Shown: positions 26,669-35,879 of the stretch, piece after piece
Layout: each line of letters opens with the position of its first letter
Position numbering within the stretch: the stretch's first letter is position 1
Assembly (NCBI GenBank): GCA_002471255.1
Contig: DKPP01000001.1
Span: 124,001 to 188,000 of the forward strand
DNA length: 64,000 nucleotides
From: Akkermansiaceae bacterium UBA7331
GTDB taxonomy: Bacteria > Verrucomicrobiota > Verrucomicrobiia > Verrucomicrobiales > Akkermansiaceae
Direction of reading: 5' to 3'
Program-made: the position numbers and the translations under genes
The notes under the pieces: model-generated
Seen by the model: only the letters and a program-made list of their open reading frames with translations
The model's database searches: none
Told to the model about the DNA's origin: nothing

Positions 26669-29071
26669 TTAGGGTACAACAGTAATTTCAATCACCTTCG
26701 TAGGGGATGTACCTATTGGGTTCGTCACTGTATATGGGATTTCGTCTTGTCCTGTGAAATGTTCATTTGGCGTGTAAATCACATTGCCATTTTCATCATT
26801 GCTTAACGAGCCATGAGCAGGTTTACCCCATTGGATGCTTGATTTGCCTGCCATGCTTAGCAATGTTTTCTCCGGTTGAGGTATCATCAATGTTTTACCT
26901 GATTTGACTGAGGTGATTTCCGGTGTGGGTAGATGTGTTAAATCCCATTTTGGCAAATTGAGTTTATCCAGATATTCTGCTGCGCCCGGTGAAGCCATGA
27001 TTTGGAAGTGGGCAAAGTAAGGGCGAACATCTCTTTTCGCCTCTTCTGAGAGTCCGATTAAGTATCGATCAAATTTTGCTTGGTCATCACGTTTTTTACC
27101 CGTAAATGCCCATTGATACATATCATCATTTTCGTCACGTAGGCGATGAATGGTTTTTCTTATGGCATCCCAACCAAAATCATTGGCATAACCAATCATC
27201 ATGCTAGTGATGGGGTATGACCAATGATGCGTGCCCTTGTTGGATATTTCATACCATTTCGGTTGTTTAATCTCATTATGTTGGGCATTGTTAGGATCTA
27301 ATAATTTTGTTAGGTGGATGTTGTGTGAATCTTTCCAATCAAACGGAATCTGTGATTTCATGTGATAGCCTGCCCAGTTACAGGTCGATTCACTACTATA
27401 GCCGAATTCCATATCACCGAAATCGGTGTGGTGCCCATGTTCATGTAAGAATAGAGCGTTGTTATGCTTTCTTAAATGATTGATATCTAATAAGCCCTTT
27501 GCATTTTTGGGATCCCATTCAAGAGGCCAATAAGAAATTCCTTCTCTCGCATAAAGAGCTGCGTGCATTCTGAAAGGTATTCGAGGATAATAGCCATAAA
27601 AATCTTCATGTCTTCGATTATTTTCATTCCACCATGCCATGACCTCAGTAGGATTTTCACATTGTTGTAAAACTTCTCTTGGTATGATCATCGTGAGATG
27701 TTCGGAAATGAGCTCGCCCCAAGGAGCCGGATTATTTCTTACCGTTTTCCATTCAAGGTCGCTGGTTTTTTCTAAAACAAACTTTGGTGTTGGGATTGTT
27801 TGGCTAATTTGAATGATATCGCCGTTTAAATTGATGTTTTTGGGAACCTTGATCAATATAATACCGCCATGAGGAGAAATAAATGTTTCTTCTTCTTTGC
27901 TGATATTAAAGTATTTTGTAGTAAATGGCATACTAACCAAGTCTGAGTTCTCTCTAGCCGGAATGTGATGTCCCACTTGGAGCGAAAGTCCTTGTTTAGC
28001 CAATGAAGCAGGGATTTTTACCGTAAAAGGTACACCGGGTAGGGCATAAGCTCCCGAGGAAACTAATTCTTCGGAATGTTTATTCCCATGAGAATATAAT
28101 TCTTGATGAACCACGGTGGGCGATGCTTGTTTATCTATTTCACCAAGTGATGAACTAAGTCTATGCGCTCCAAGTTTTTGTAATTCCTCTTGAGATAGGG
28201 TATTTAGCCAATCTGACTCGATATAGAGTAATTGCTTAGCAATTGGGTTCTTCTGCGGATTACTTGGAGATGCCGAGATTTGTTCGGCAAAAGGTATAAA
28301 TGGTGATAGCAGTTGTTTCTTTTCTGCCATATCCATTGTTTGGGACGATTTCAGTATCTCCTTAAGCTTATCTGCCAGTAGATGAGTGTCTTCTTTAGAA
28401 AGCTTTTCGATGTACTTATTTGTTTCAGTGGCGGGTGATTTGAGTAAGGCTAGATTTAGTTCGTTTTTTCTCTCCTCTTTCGCCATTGATGCTTCGAGAT
28501 CCTTTTGCTTCTTTTCATCCACTATGGGTTTGACATATTCTTGGGTGATAATTCCGGGTTTTACTCCGGGCCCTTCCCAAGCAAGTGCGATGTGATCACC
28601 GCCGGTGCCTTGCTTGTGTAAAATCTGTATATAATAGTATTTGCCCTTTTGTAATTTGATTGGTTGAGAAAATCCATTGGGCCGAAAATGCATCGGAGCA
28701 GAGTAACTTTTTAATTCTGCTACCAACTTTAAATTTTCAGGTTTTTCATCTGGGCTGATGAATAATTGAGCCGTATCATCCGCCGCCAATTTAAAAATAT
28801 ATTCGCCATCTTCCGGTGGAGTGATTAGTCCGGTATATCGGCTGCCGTATGATTCTCCATCTTGATGAGATTGAATTGCCGGAACGACTTTTAATTGAGG
28901 AGGGAGTTGATTTTTATATTGATTTGATTTCAGTAAATCGTCAATTTGGTCGCCTCGCACCCCTTGCCATGTTTCTTGTACAAAGCCTTGTTTCGGTATC
29001 TCACCATAGGAATGCATTTGAAATCCTGCATAGGATAATCCGGCAATAAGTAAAAAAACTGATTTGTGCAT
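26669..29071 (-). CDS. Secreted PA14 / M60-like metallopeptidase (mucinase-type)
   Basis: 800 residues. A short hydrophobic signal (about 1-20) precedes a PA14 carbohydrate-binding domain (about 30-182), a charged helical linker, and an M60-like/enhancin catalytic region with the gluzincin motif HEHGH at 543-547 and acidic candidates for the third zinc ligand just after it (Glu555, Glu561). The C-terminus (about 740-800) is an Ig-like/cadherin-like Big_9 repeat ending in YTPNEHFTGQDEIPYTV. M60-like enzymes cleave O-glycosylated mucin-type proteins in gut bacteria including Akkermansia. With the GH20 and GH35 genes nearby this suggests host-glycoprotein degradation. The gene is a single unit between two terminators. 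Confidence 0.85.
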   Translation of the reverse strand: MHKSVFLLIAGLSYAGFQMHSYGEIPKQGFVQETWQGVRGDQIDDLLKSNQYKNQLPPQLKVVPAIQSHQDGESYGSRYTGLITPPEDGEYIFKLAADDTAQLFISPDEKPENLKLVAELKSYSAPMHFRPNGFSQPIKLQKGKYYYIQILHKQGTGGDHIALAWEGPGVKPGIITQEYVKPIVDEKKQKDLEASMAKEERKNELNLALLKSPATETNKYIEKLSKEDTHLLADKLKEILKSSQTMDMAEKKQLLSPFIPFAEQISASPSNPQKNPIAKQLLYIESDWLNTLSQEELQKLGAHRLSSSLGEIDKQASPTVVHQELYSHGNKHSEELVSSGAYALPGVPFTVKIPASLAKQGLSLQVGHHIPARENSDLVSMPFTTKYFNISKEEETFISPHGGIILIKVPKNINLNGDIIQISQTIPTPKFVLEKTSDLEWKTVRNNPAPWGELISEHLTMIIPREVLQQCENPTEVMAWWNENNRRHEDFYGYYPRIPFRMHAALYAREGISYWPLEWDPKNAKGLLDINHLRKHNNALFLHEHGHHTDFGDMEFGYSSESTCNWAGYHMKSQIPFDWKDSHNIHLTKLLDPNNAQHNEIKQPKWYEISNKGTHHWSYPITSMMIGYANDFGWDAIRKTIHRLRDENDDMYQWAFTGKKRDDQAKFDRYLIGLSEEAKRDVRPYFAHFQIMASPGAAEYLDKLNLPKWDLTHLPTPEITSVKSGKTLMIPQPEKTLLSMAGKSSIQWGKPAHGSLSNDENGNVIYTPNEHFTGQDEIPYTVTNPIGTSPTKVIEITVVP

Positions 29072-29135
29072 ATCATCCCTACGTGGATGATGTCCTTTTT
29101 CTTTCTTAATTATTCATTTGGTATGATGAAGACAA

Positions 29136-29171
29136 TAAAAAAACCACGATAAGCCTAAACTTATCGTGGTT
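29136..29171 (-). terminator. Rho-independent terminator of fabI
   Basis: A twelve-base perfect stem, AACCACGATAAG at 29142-29153 with CTTATCGTGGTT at 29160-29171, has a run of A before it that reads as T on the minus strand. It lies about 25 bp after the fabI stop. Confidence 0.88.
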
Positions 29172-29194
29172 ATAATAATAAATAAAAAGGGGGA

Positions 29195-29977
29195 CTACAT
29201 AGCCATGATTTGGTAACCACCATCAACGTAAATCACTTGACCTGTGATGGAAGCTGCGCCGTCGCTAGCTAAGAATACGCCGGTAGCGCCTAATTCTTCA
29301 CCGGTGCAAGAACGACCCAATGGAGCATGTTCTTCATAAACCTTAAACATGGTGTTGAATCCGGAAACGCCACGAGCTGCTAAAGTCTGCATAGGACCGG
29401 CACTGATGCAGTTTACACGGATTTGACGGGAACGTCCTAAATCAAAAGCAAGGTAACGTGTGCATGCTTCAAGAGCGGCCTTAGATACACCCATCAAGTT
29501 GTAGTTTGGTACAACCTTTTCAGAGCCGAGGTAAGACATAGCAAGGATGCTACCACCATCAACCATCATAGGTTCTGCTGCACGAGCGATACCCACTAAA
29601 GAGTAAGCAGAAATATCTAATGAAGTTTTGAAAGACTCACGAGATGTTTCAAGGAAGCTGCCACCTAAAGCTTCTTTCGGGGCAAATGCGATAGAGTGAA
29701 GAACGCAATCGATTTTGTCAGAATGCTTCTTAACGTTATCAAAAAAGTTAGCGATAGATTCATCGTTGCTGGCATCCATTTCATACACAGGAGTGTCTTC
29801 GCCGAAGTTTTCATGAATCAATTTGATCACGCCATCTTTCAAACGTTCTCCTTGATAGTTGAAAATCAACTTAGCACCAGCTTCGTGCCATGCTTTTGCA
29901 ATGTAAAATGCAATGCTGCGTTTGTTAGCTACGCCAACAACTACACCAACTTTACCTTCAAGTAATTTACCGGACAT
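29195..29977 (-). CDS. fabI: Enoyl-ACP reductase (NADH)
   Basis: 260 residues, normal. It carries out the last step of each fatty-acid elongation round. It is an SDR fold with the cofactor turn GVANKRSIAF, the FabI-type catalytic pair in NYNLMGVSKAAL (Tyr, then Lys seven residues on), and the C-terminal ITGQVIYVDGGYQIM. The gene is monocistronic, with its own terminator, and divergent from the GH20 gene across 164 bp. Confidence 0.95.
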   Translation of the reverse strand: MSGKLLEGKVGVVVGVANKRSIAFYIAKAWHEAGAKLIFNYQGERLKDGVIKLIHENFGEDTPVYEMDASNDESIANFFDNVKKHSDKIDCVLHSIAFAPKEALGGSFLETSRESFKTSLDISAYSLVGIARAAEPMMVDGGSILAMSYLGSEKVVPNYNLMGVSKAALEACTRYLAFDLGRSRQIRVNCISAGPMQTLAARGVSGFNTMFKVYEEHAPLGRSCTGEELGATGVFLASDGAASITGQVIYVDGGYQIMAM

Positions 29978-30141
29978 AATCGTGAGTGCATTCTACCCAA
30001 TCTACTTACGATGACAAGTTTTTTCATTACCACGGGTTTTGCGTGAGATTTGTCGGATATAAATATATTTCACAAGATATGGATAGAATCTACAGATGTT
30101 TAACGTATGATCTATTATTATAACTAAATGAAGAAATTTGA

Positions 30142-31611
30142 ATGATAATGATTAAGTTAAAGAGAACTTGGTGTGCCGTATTACTTGGATTGACTAGCTC
30201 TATCTCTCTGGCGCAGTTCCAGATTATTCCTGAACCTGCAGACGTGCAACTAGGGCAAGGTAAAACTAAATCTCTGAATGTTATAGGAGAAAAAATCAAT
30301 TCTTCACTTAACAACGAAGCTTATATCATTACATTAACTCCAAAAGGTTCCTTATTGGAATATGCTACTCCTGCAGGTAAAAAATTTGCCGAGGTATCTT
30401 TGGCGCAATTAGCCGCTCAATTGAAAAACTCCCCTGAAGGCATTCCTATTGCCGTAATTGCCGACCAACCTCAATACCCATGGCGAGGAATGATGATAGA
30501 TGTCGCGAGGCATTATTTGCCCCTTGCGGATCTCAAGTTGATTGCCGATACGATGCATTATTATAAATTGAATAAGTTACATCTGCATTTAACCGATAAT
30601 CAAGGTTGGCGTTTACCTGTGCCAGCTTATCCCAAATTACAGACCATCTCATCAAAACGTGATGAAATGGAAGGAAACAAAATACCCACGGAAGGAATTT
30701 ATACCAAAGCCGAGCTCAAGGAATTAGTGAAGTATTGTAAGGCTAGAAATATAGAAATTATCCCTGAAATTGATGTTCCGGGACATAATCAAGCCTTAGC
30801 TGCTGCGTATCCCGAGTTTTTTTGTGATCCCGAACCTGGTTTAAAGGTACGAACCACCATCGGAAATAGTAATAATTTGATTTGTCCTAGTGCCAAGGGT
30901 GTTTCAGAGTTTTATCAACACGTTTTTGCTGAAATACGAGATATATTTCCTTCTCCTTTTGTTCATCTAGGCGGTGATGAGGCTCCTACAGATAAATGGC
31001 ACAAATGCCCGCAATGTGCTTCATGGCGTAAAGATAATAATCTGCCAAATGAAGCGGCTCAAATGGCGTTCTTCTTTGATAAAATGAATACGCTATTGGG
31101 TAAATATGGTAAAAAACCACTATTTTGGTATGAAAATGATGCTAGTATTTATCATCCGGGATACACCGTATTTACATGGCGAATCAATAGTGCTCGTAAG
31201 GCCGTAGAACATACGAAAAAGGCTAATTTAAATTTAATACTGGCTCCAAGTGAGCATTGCTATTTTGATTTTCCCCAGTTACCTAGTCATGACAAAAGAG
31301 GGTGGATGCCTGTAACCACTCTCGAAAAAACCTACCAATTTGATCCAACCTATGGTTTGCCTATCGATCAAAGAGACCATATCAAGGGCGTGCATTGTGC
31401 CTTATGGGCTGAATATCTTCCTACTATCGACCATGTGCTATATCGAGCCTATCCTAGAGCGATAGCCTTAGCCGAAAAAGCATGGAGTCCTAAAAAAGTT
31501 TGGTCTTGGGAAAATTTCCAAACAAAGCTTCATGAGCATAATACGTTTTTTTTAAATCGTTTTGGTCATTCATTAGAAAGAACGAATACCAATGAAAAGC
31601 CATTTAAATAA
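30142..31611 (+). CDS. Secreted GH20 beta-N-acetylhexosaminidase
   Basis: 489 residues. A signal peptide (MIMIKLKRTW..., cut near residue 24 after SLA) and a short GH20b-type domain (to about 105) precede the GH20 catalytic barrel (about 110-460). The catalytic pair is Asp279-Glu280 in HLGGDEAPTDKW. Also visible are RGMMIDVARHYLP, HLHLTDNQGWRL and EIDVPGH, all expected in family 20. It removes terminal GlcNAc or GalNAc, as needed for mucin O-glycans. A second ATG is at 30148. The M60 peptidase and GH35 genes lie within 8 kb. Confidence 0.9.
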   Translation: MIMIKLKRTWCAVLLGLTSSISLAQFQIIPEPADVQLGQGKTKSLNVIGEKINSSLNNEAYIITLTPKGSLLEYATPAGKKFAEVSLAQLAAQLKNSPEGIPIAVIADQPQYPWRGMMIDVARHYLPLADLKLIADTMHYYKLNKLHLHLTDNQGWRLPVPAYPKLQTISSKRDEMEGNKIPTEGIYTKAELKELVKYCKARNIEIIPEIDVPGHNQALAAAYPEFFCDPEPGLKVRTTIGNSNNLICPSAKGVSEFYQHVFAEIRDIFPSPFVHLGGDEAPTDKWHKCPQCASWRKDNNLPNEAAQMAFFFDKMNTLLGKYGKKPLFWYENDASIYHPGYTVFTWRINSARKAVEHTKKANLNLILAPSEHCYFDFPQLPSHDKRGWMPVTTLEKTYQFDPTYGLPIDQRDHIKGVHCALWAEYLPTIDHVLYRAYPRAIALAEKAWSPKKVWSWENFQTKLHEHNTFFLNRFGHSLERTNTNEKPFK

Positions 31612-31880
31612 TGAAAAACGGATTTGTATCATATTTATTGGTGGATTCATTTAATTAACTAATGGTGATAAAAGCAAGGCAGGGGGTAAGGCTTGTCATT
31701 GTTTCTATTCAAAGAGATAGTCCGTGCTTGTACAGCTCTTGCAATTAGCTTACGAATACACGACTATCTGTTGAGTAAGGCAGATATGAACAAAGATATT
31801 TTCGGATAAACATATAATTATAATGGGATGGTAATTTTTTCTTGCCCGATAGGCTCATTAGGAATAGTCTTTCGAGTATT

Positions 31881-34800
31881 ATGATTAAAGGCTCTATTAA
31901 GGAATTTGTCGCTTCCGCTAAGGGCGCAAAATGGAATGATCGCGAGTTAGCCAATAAAGCCGTTGAATTGGCTGAATTGATTTTGGATGAATCCAATTCA
32001 AACATGAAGCGAGATGAAAAACGTCAATCGAAACAATTAGCCCGAATGATGGATGATGCTCCGGGCAAAGCATTGACAATGAGTCTCGCCGATAAAGTTT
32101 TCCGTCCTGCGACTGTGGAACGTAGCGCAGAAATGTTCCGTTATTTACTAGATGGGTATGGAGTGCCACATTACTTGGATAAAGTAGAGCGCCTAGCCAT
32201 GGGTGCCGGTGCTAAAATGTCCGAATACGCTCCCGGTATTGTGATGCCGTTGGTGACTCGTCAATTGAGACAAGAAAGTGCCAAGGTGATTTTGCCTAGT
32301 GAAGATAACAAACTTCGTCCTCACTTACGCAAACGCAAAAAGTCCGGTATTCGTATGAATATCAACCAACTTGGTGAAGCGATTTTAGGTGAATACGAAG
32401 CAGAAAATAGATTAAAGCAAATTTTGGATCGATTGGCTGATCCTGATTGTAATTATATTTCAGTTAAAATATCTGCTATATATAGCCAGATTCACCTAGT
32501 GGCTTTTGAGGAGACTGTTAAAGAGATTCAAAATCGATTAAGAATCCTTTATCGTGCAGCTATTAAAAACCCTTATGTTGATGAAAACGGCGTTTCCAGA
32601 CCCAAGTTTATCAACTTGGATATGGAAGAGTACCGCGATCTGCATTTGACTGCCGAAGCTTTTAAACGCACCTTGATGGAGCCTGAGTTCATCAATCTCG
32701 AAGGTGGCATCGTCTTACAAGCCTATTTACCTGATTCTTGGGAAGAGCAAATGAAGCTTTGCAAGTGGGCCAAGGAACGTGTGGAACAGGGTGGTGCACG
32801 TATTAAGATTCGCTTAGTGAAAGGTGCCAATTTGGCAATGGAAAAAATCGATGCCGCATTGCATGATTGGCCTTTAGCTCCTTACGAATCAAAAGAGATG
32901 GTCGATGCCAACTATAAGCGTATGTTGCATTATGGTTGCAAACCGGAAAATGCTAAATTTGTACAATTCGGTGTCGCTTCTCACAATTTATTTGATTTGT
33001 GTTATACTCTTTTACTCCGTGAACGCGAAGGGGTGAAAGATCAGGTCGAGTTAGAGATGTTGGAAGGCATGGCTAATCACCAAGCCCGCATCATAGCGGA
33101 AGCTGCCGATGGACTATTGCTCTATGCTCCGGTTGTTCGAAAAGAAGATTTCCATAGCGCGATTGCTTATTTGGTACGTCGATTAGATGAAAATACGAGC
33201 GAAGAAAACTTTTTACACGACTTATTTGGTATGACTCCCGGCTCCAAAGAGTGGGAAATACAAAAAAGACGTTTCTTAAAAGCATGCCAAGACATGGAAA
33301 CGACCAAATATGGTCCGAACCGTAAGCAAGACAGATCTAAGGATGAAGTAGCGGAATCTAGCTATGGCGATGACTTTTATAATGAAGCTGATACCGATTG
33401 GTCTTTACGAGCCAATTCTCAATGGATTAATGATTTAATTTCAAAGGAATCGGAAATTGTTGATTTTCAAATACCATTAGTGATTAATGGCGAGGAGAAA
33501 ACGACGAATCTGTGGGGAGTAGGCCGTGACCCTTCACTTTCCGGCAAAAAGGTGTATCAATTTGCATATGCTGATTATGATGAAGTGGAAGATGCCTTAA
33601 GAACAGCTGAAAATGCTGAAAAATCATGGGCTAAAACGACAATTGCCGAACGCGGAAAATTACTTCACAAAGCAGCCAAAGAATTAGGACTTATCCGTGG
33701 TAAAGCCATTGCTGCCATGGTTCGAGATGCAGGTAAAGTTCCATCGGAAGGAGACGTCGAGATCAGTGAAGGTATTGATTTTTGTCGTTATTATGCTGAG
33801 GGATTGGATCGCGCCGGCATGAAAGATGGTGTTTCCGTTTCTCCGTTGGGTACGATTTGTGTTGCTCCTCCTTGGAACTTCCCATTTGCTATTCCGGTAG
33901 GTGGTATCGCTGCTGCCTTGATGACAGGTAATATTGTAATCTTCAAACCGGCAGCACCTACAGTGTATACAGCCTATTTGATTGCTCAGGCTTTTTGGAA
34001 AGCCGGTGTGCCTAAAGAAGTACTACAGTTTGTGCCTGCCCCTCCGAACCAAATCGGTCAAAAGTTACTCGTTGATCCACGTATTGATGCAGTTATCTTG
34101 ACCGGATCTTACGATACGGCGAAACTCTTTAAATCATGGAGACCCGATTTGCCTTTATTTGCTGAAACGAGCGGTAAAGATGCGATGATTATCACTGCTA
34201 CAGCAGACCCTGATCAGGCTATTAAAGATTTGGTGAAGAGTGCTTTTGGTCACTCCGGTCAGAAATGTTCCGCCGCTAGTATCGCTATTATCGAAGCTCC
34301 TGTTTACGATAACCCTCATTTCATGAAACAGTTGAAAGATGCTGCATCCAGTCTCAAAGTAGGTGGTTCATGGGATATTAATTCGATTGTGACTCCTGTC
34401 ATTCGTGAGCCGAAAGACAACCTATTGCGTGGATTGACTCAATTAGATGAAGGTGAAGCTTGGTTATTAAAGCCCGAACAAATCGGTGAAAACCCTTATT
34501 TATGGTCACCGGGGATACGTATCGGGGTAAAACAAGGTAGTTGGTATCATCAAAATGAGTGCTTTGGCCCTGTTTTAGGCTTAATTCGTGCTGAAAATTT
34601 ACAAGATGCCATCAACATCCAAAACGATTCGAACTTTGGTCTTACCGGTGGTTTACAATCATTAGATGATCGTGAAATAGCTATTTGGAAAGAAAAAGTG
34701 CAAATTGGTAATGCTTATATCAACCGAGCCATCACTGGTGCCATTGTGCGACGTCAGCCATTTGGCGGTTGGAAGAGATCTTCCGTAGGTCCCGGCTCAA

Positions 34801-35465
34801 AAGCAGGTGGTCCTAATTATTTAACTTTATTCGTACATGCGCAAGAGACTGCGTTACCACAAGAATTGATGACCCCAAATGAAAAGGTTAAAACCTTGCT
34901 TGAGCTTTTAACCGACAAATTGCCTGATTGCTCCAAACGAATCAGAGCTGCCGCCGGCTCCCAGTCTAAATGGTGGAATGAAGAGTTCTCTAAGGAACAT
35001 GATCCTTCCCAAATTTACGGGGAAAATAATATTTTCCGTTACGTGCCGATAGCTAAAGAAACTGTGCGGGTAAATGATATGAGTGATGGCGATCTAGCTG
35101 TCATGATCATCGCTGCCAAATTAGCAGGAACACATTTAACTTTAAGTATGGCTAAAGGTCGTCCTTGGTTGAATGCCATGGAAGCACAAGGTTGGGATCT
35201 TGTTATGGAAACTGAGGAAGAATTGATTAAACGTATGAATGCCGGAGGTAAAGACATTGAGTATCTGCGTATAATAGATAAACCTTCTTTAGAATTAGCT
35301 TCCGCTCTTAATGCTAATGATATCGTATTATTAACTCGACCTGTTTTGGCTAATGGACGCTGGGAATTATTAAATTATTTCCGTGAACAAGCGATTTCTG
35401 AAACAATTCATCGTTATGGTAATATTGTAGCTAAGCCTGAAGAGTTACTTCATAACAAAGCATAA
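31881..35465 (+). CDS. putA: Bifunctional proline dehydrogenase / L-glutamate gamma-semialdehyde dehydrogenase
   Basis: 1194 residues from ATG 31881; the open frame reaches TTG 31842, but the family-like start is MIKGSIKEF. The N-terminal proline dehydrogenase barrel (about 60-480) contains RIKIRLVKGANLAMEKI. The aldehyde dehydrogenase domain (about 520-1000) has the catalytic Glu in FAETSGKDA and Cys in GHSGQKCSAAS. A C-terminal ALDH-like domain of about 190 residues follows. There is no DNA-binding N-terminus as in E. coli PutA. It oxidises proline to glutamate and suits growth on peptides. A degraded copy of its 3' end lies about 115 bp downstream. Confidence 0.93.
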   Translation: MIKGSIKEFVASAKGAKWNDRELANKAVELAELILDESNSNMKRDEKRQSKQLARMMDDAPGKALTMSLADKVFRPATVERSAEMFRYLLDGYGVPHYLDKVERLAMGAGAKMSEYAPGIVMPLVTRQLRQESAKVILPSEDNKLRPHLRKRKKSGIRMNINQLGEAILGEYEAENRLKQILDRLADPDCNYISVKISAIYSQIHLVAFEETVKEIQNRLRILYRAAIKNPYVDENGVSRPKFINLDMEEYRDLHLTAEAFKRTLMEPEFINLEGGIVLQAYLPDSWEEQMKLCKWAKERVEQGGARIKIRLVKGANLAMEKIDAALHDWPLAPYESKEMVDANYKRMLHYGCKPENAKFVQFGVASHNLFDLCYTLLLREREGVKDQVELEMLEGMANHQARIIAEAADGLLLYAPVVRKEDFHSAIAYLVRRLDENTSEENFLHDLFGMTPGSKEWEIQKRRFLKACQDMETTKYGPNRKQDRSKDEVAESSYGDDFYNEADTDWSLRANSQWINDLISKESEIVDFQIPLVINGEEKTTNLWGVGRDPSLSGKKVYQFAYADYDEVEDALRTAENAEKSWAKTTIAERGKLLHKAAKELGLIRGKAIAAMVRDAGKVPSEGDVEISEGIDFCRYYAEGLDRAGMKDGVSVSPLGTICVAPPWNFPFAIPVGGIAAALMTGNIVIFKPAAPTVYTAYLIAQAFWKAGVPKEVLQFVPAPPNQIGQKLLVDPRIDAVILTGSYDTAKLFKSWRPDLPLFAETSGKDAMIITATADPDQAIKDLVKSAFGHSGQKCSAASIAIIEAPVYDNPHFMKQLKDAASSLKVGGSWDINSIVTPVIREPKDNLLRGLTQLDEGEAWLLKPEQIGENPYLWSPGIRIGVKQGSWYHQNECFGPVLGLIRAENLQDAINIQNDSNFGLTGGLQSLDDREIAIWKEKVQIGNAYINRAITGAIVRRQPFGGWKRSSVGPGSKAGGPNYLTLFVHAQETALPQELMTPNEKVKTLLELLTDKLPDCSKRIRAAAGSQSKWWNEEFSKEHDPSQIYGENNIFRYVPIAKETVRVNDMSDGDLAVMIIAAKLAGTHLTLSMAKGRPWLNAMEAQGWDLVMETEEELIKRMNAGGKDIEYLRIIDKPSLELASALNANDIVLLTRPVLANGRWELLNYFREQAISETIHRYGNIVAKPEELLHNKA

Positions 35466-35526
35466 TATCATTCTTAGTATCTATTGTAATCGTTTGATAA
35501 ACAATCGTACACTAGAATTAATATTA

Positions 35527-35555
35527 AAGAGTAGGGTCATCATGATCCTACTCTT
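35527..35555 (+). terminator. Hairpin terminator of putA
   Basis: A thirteen-pair stem with one G-T pair (AAGAGTAGG at 35527-35535 with CCTACTCTT at 35547-35555, plus four more pairs inside) has a three-base loop. The T-tract after it is poor (TAATGTTT), so termination may be partial. Confidence 0.65.
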
Positions 35556-35580
35556 AATGTTTCGTAACTCATTAACATTT

Positions 35581-35845
35581 GAATGCCACATAAGAATAAG
35601 ATTAAAAGATCATTATGCGTGTCGAGGTAAGATTGATCAATCGTATGAATTCTGCTGAAAGGAATTATTGAATATCTGCGTATAATCAATAAGCCTTCGT
35701 TAGAATTATCTTCAGCCATTGAGAAAAATGATATTGAATGATTAAACCGACTTGTTTTGACTCATGTCCATTGAGATTAATCTGATTATTTCCATGAATA
35801 AGCGATTTTTGAAACAATTCATCCTTATGGCGATGTGATTTTTTA
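35581..35845 (+). pseudogene. Decayed duplicate of the 3' end of putA
   Basis: From GAATGCCA at 35581 the sequence aligns without gaps to putA from 35171 for about 70 bases, then with one-base shifts through to about 35845. Shared stretches include AATATCTGCGTATAAT (putA: GTATCTGCGTATAAT), GCCTTCGTTAGAATTA (putA: ACCTTCTTTAGAATTA), TTATTTCC and TGAAACAATTCATC. The copy has an in-frame stop (GATATTGAATGA) and frameshifts, so it is not translated. It fills most of the 414-bp gap between putA and the GH35 gene. Confidence 0.8.
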
Positions 35846-35879
35846 ATCGAAACGGTTACTTTAATATCAGCATATTATA

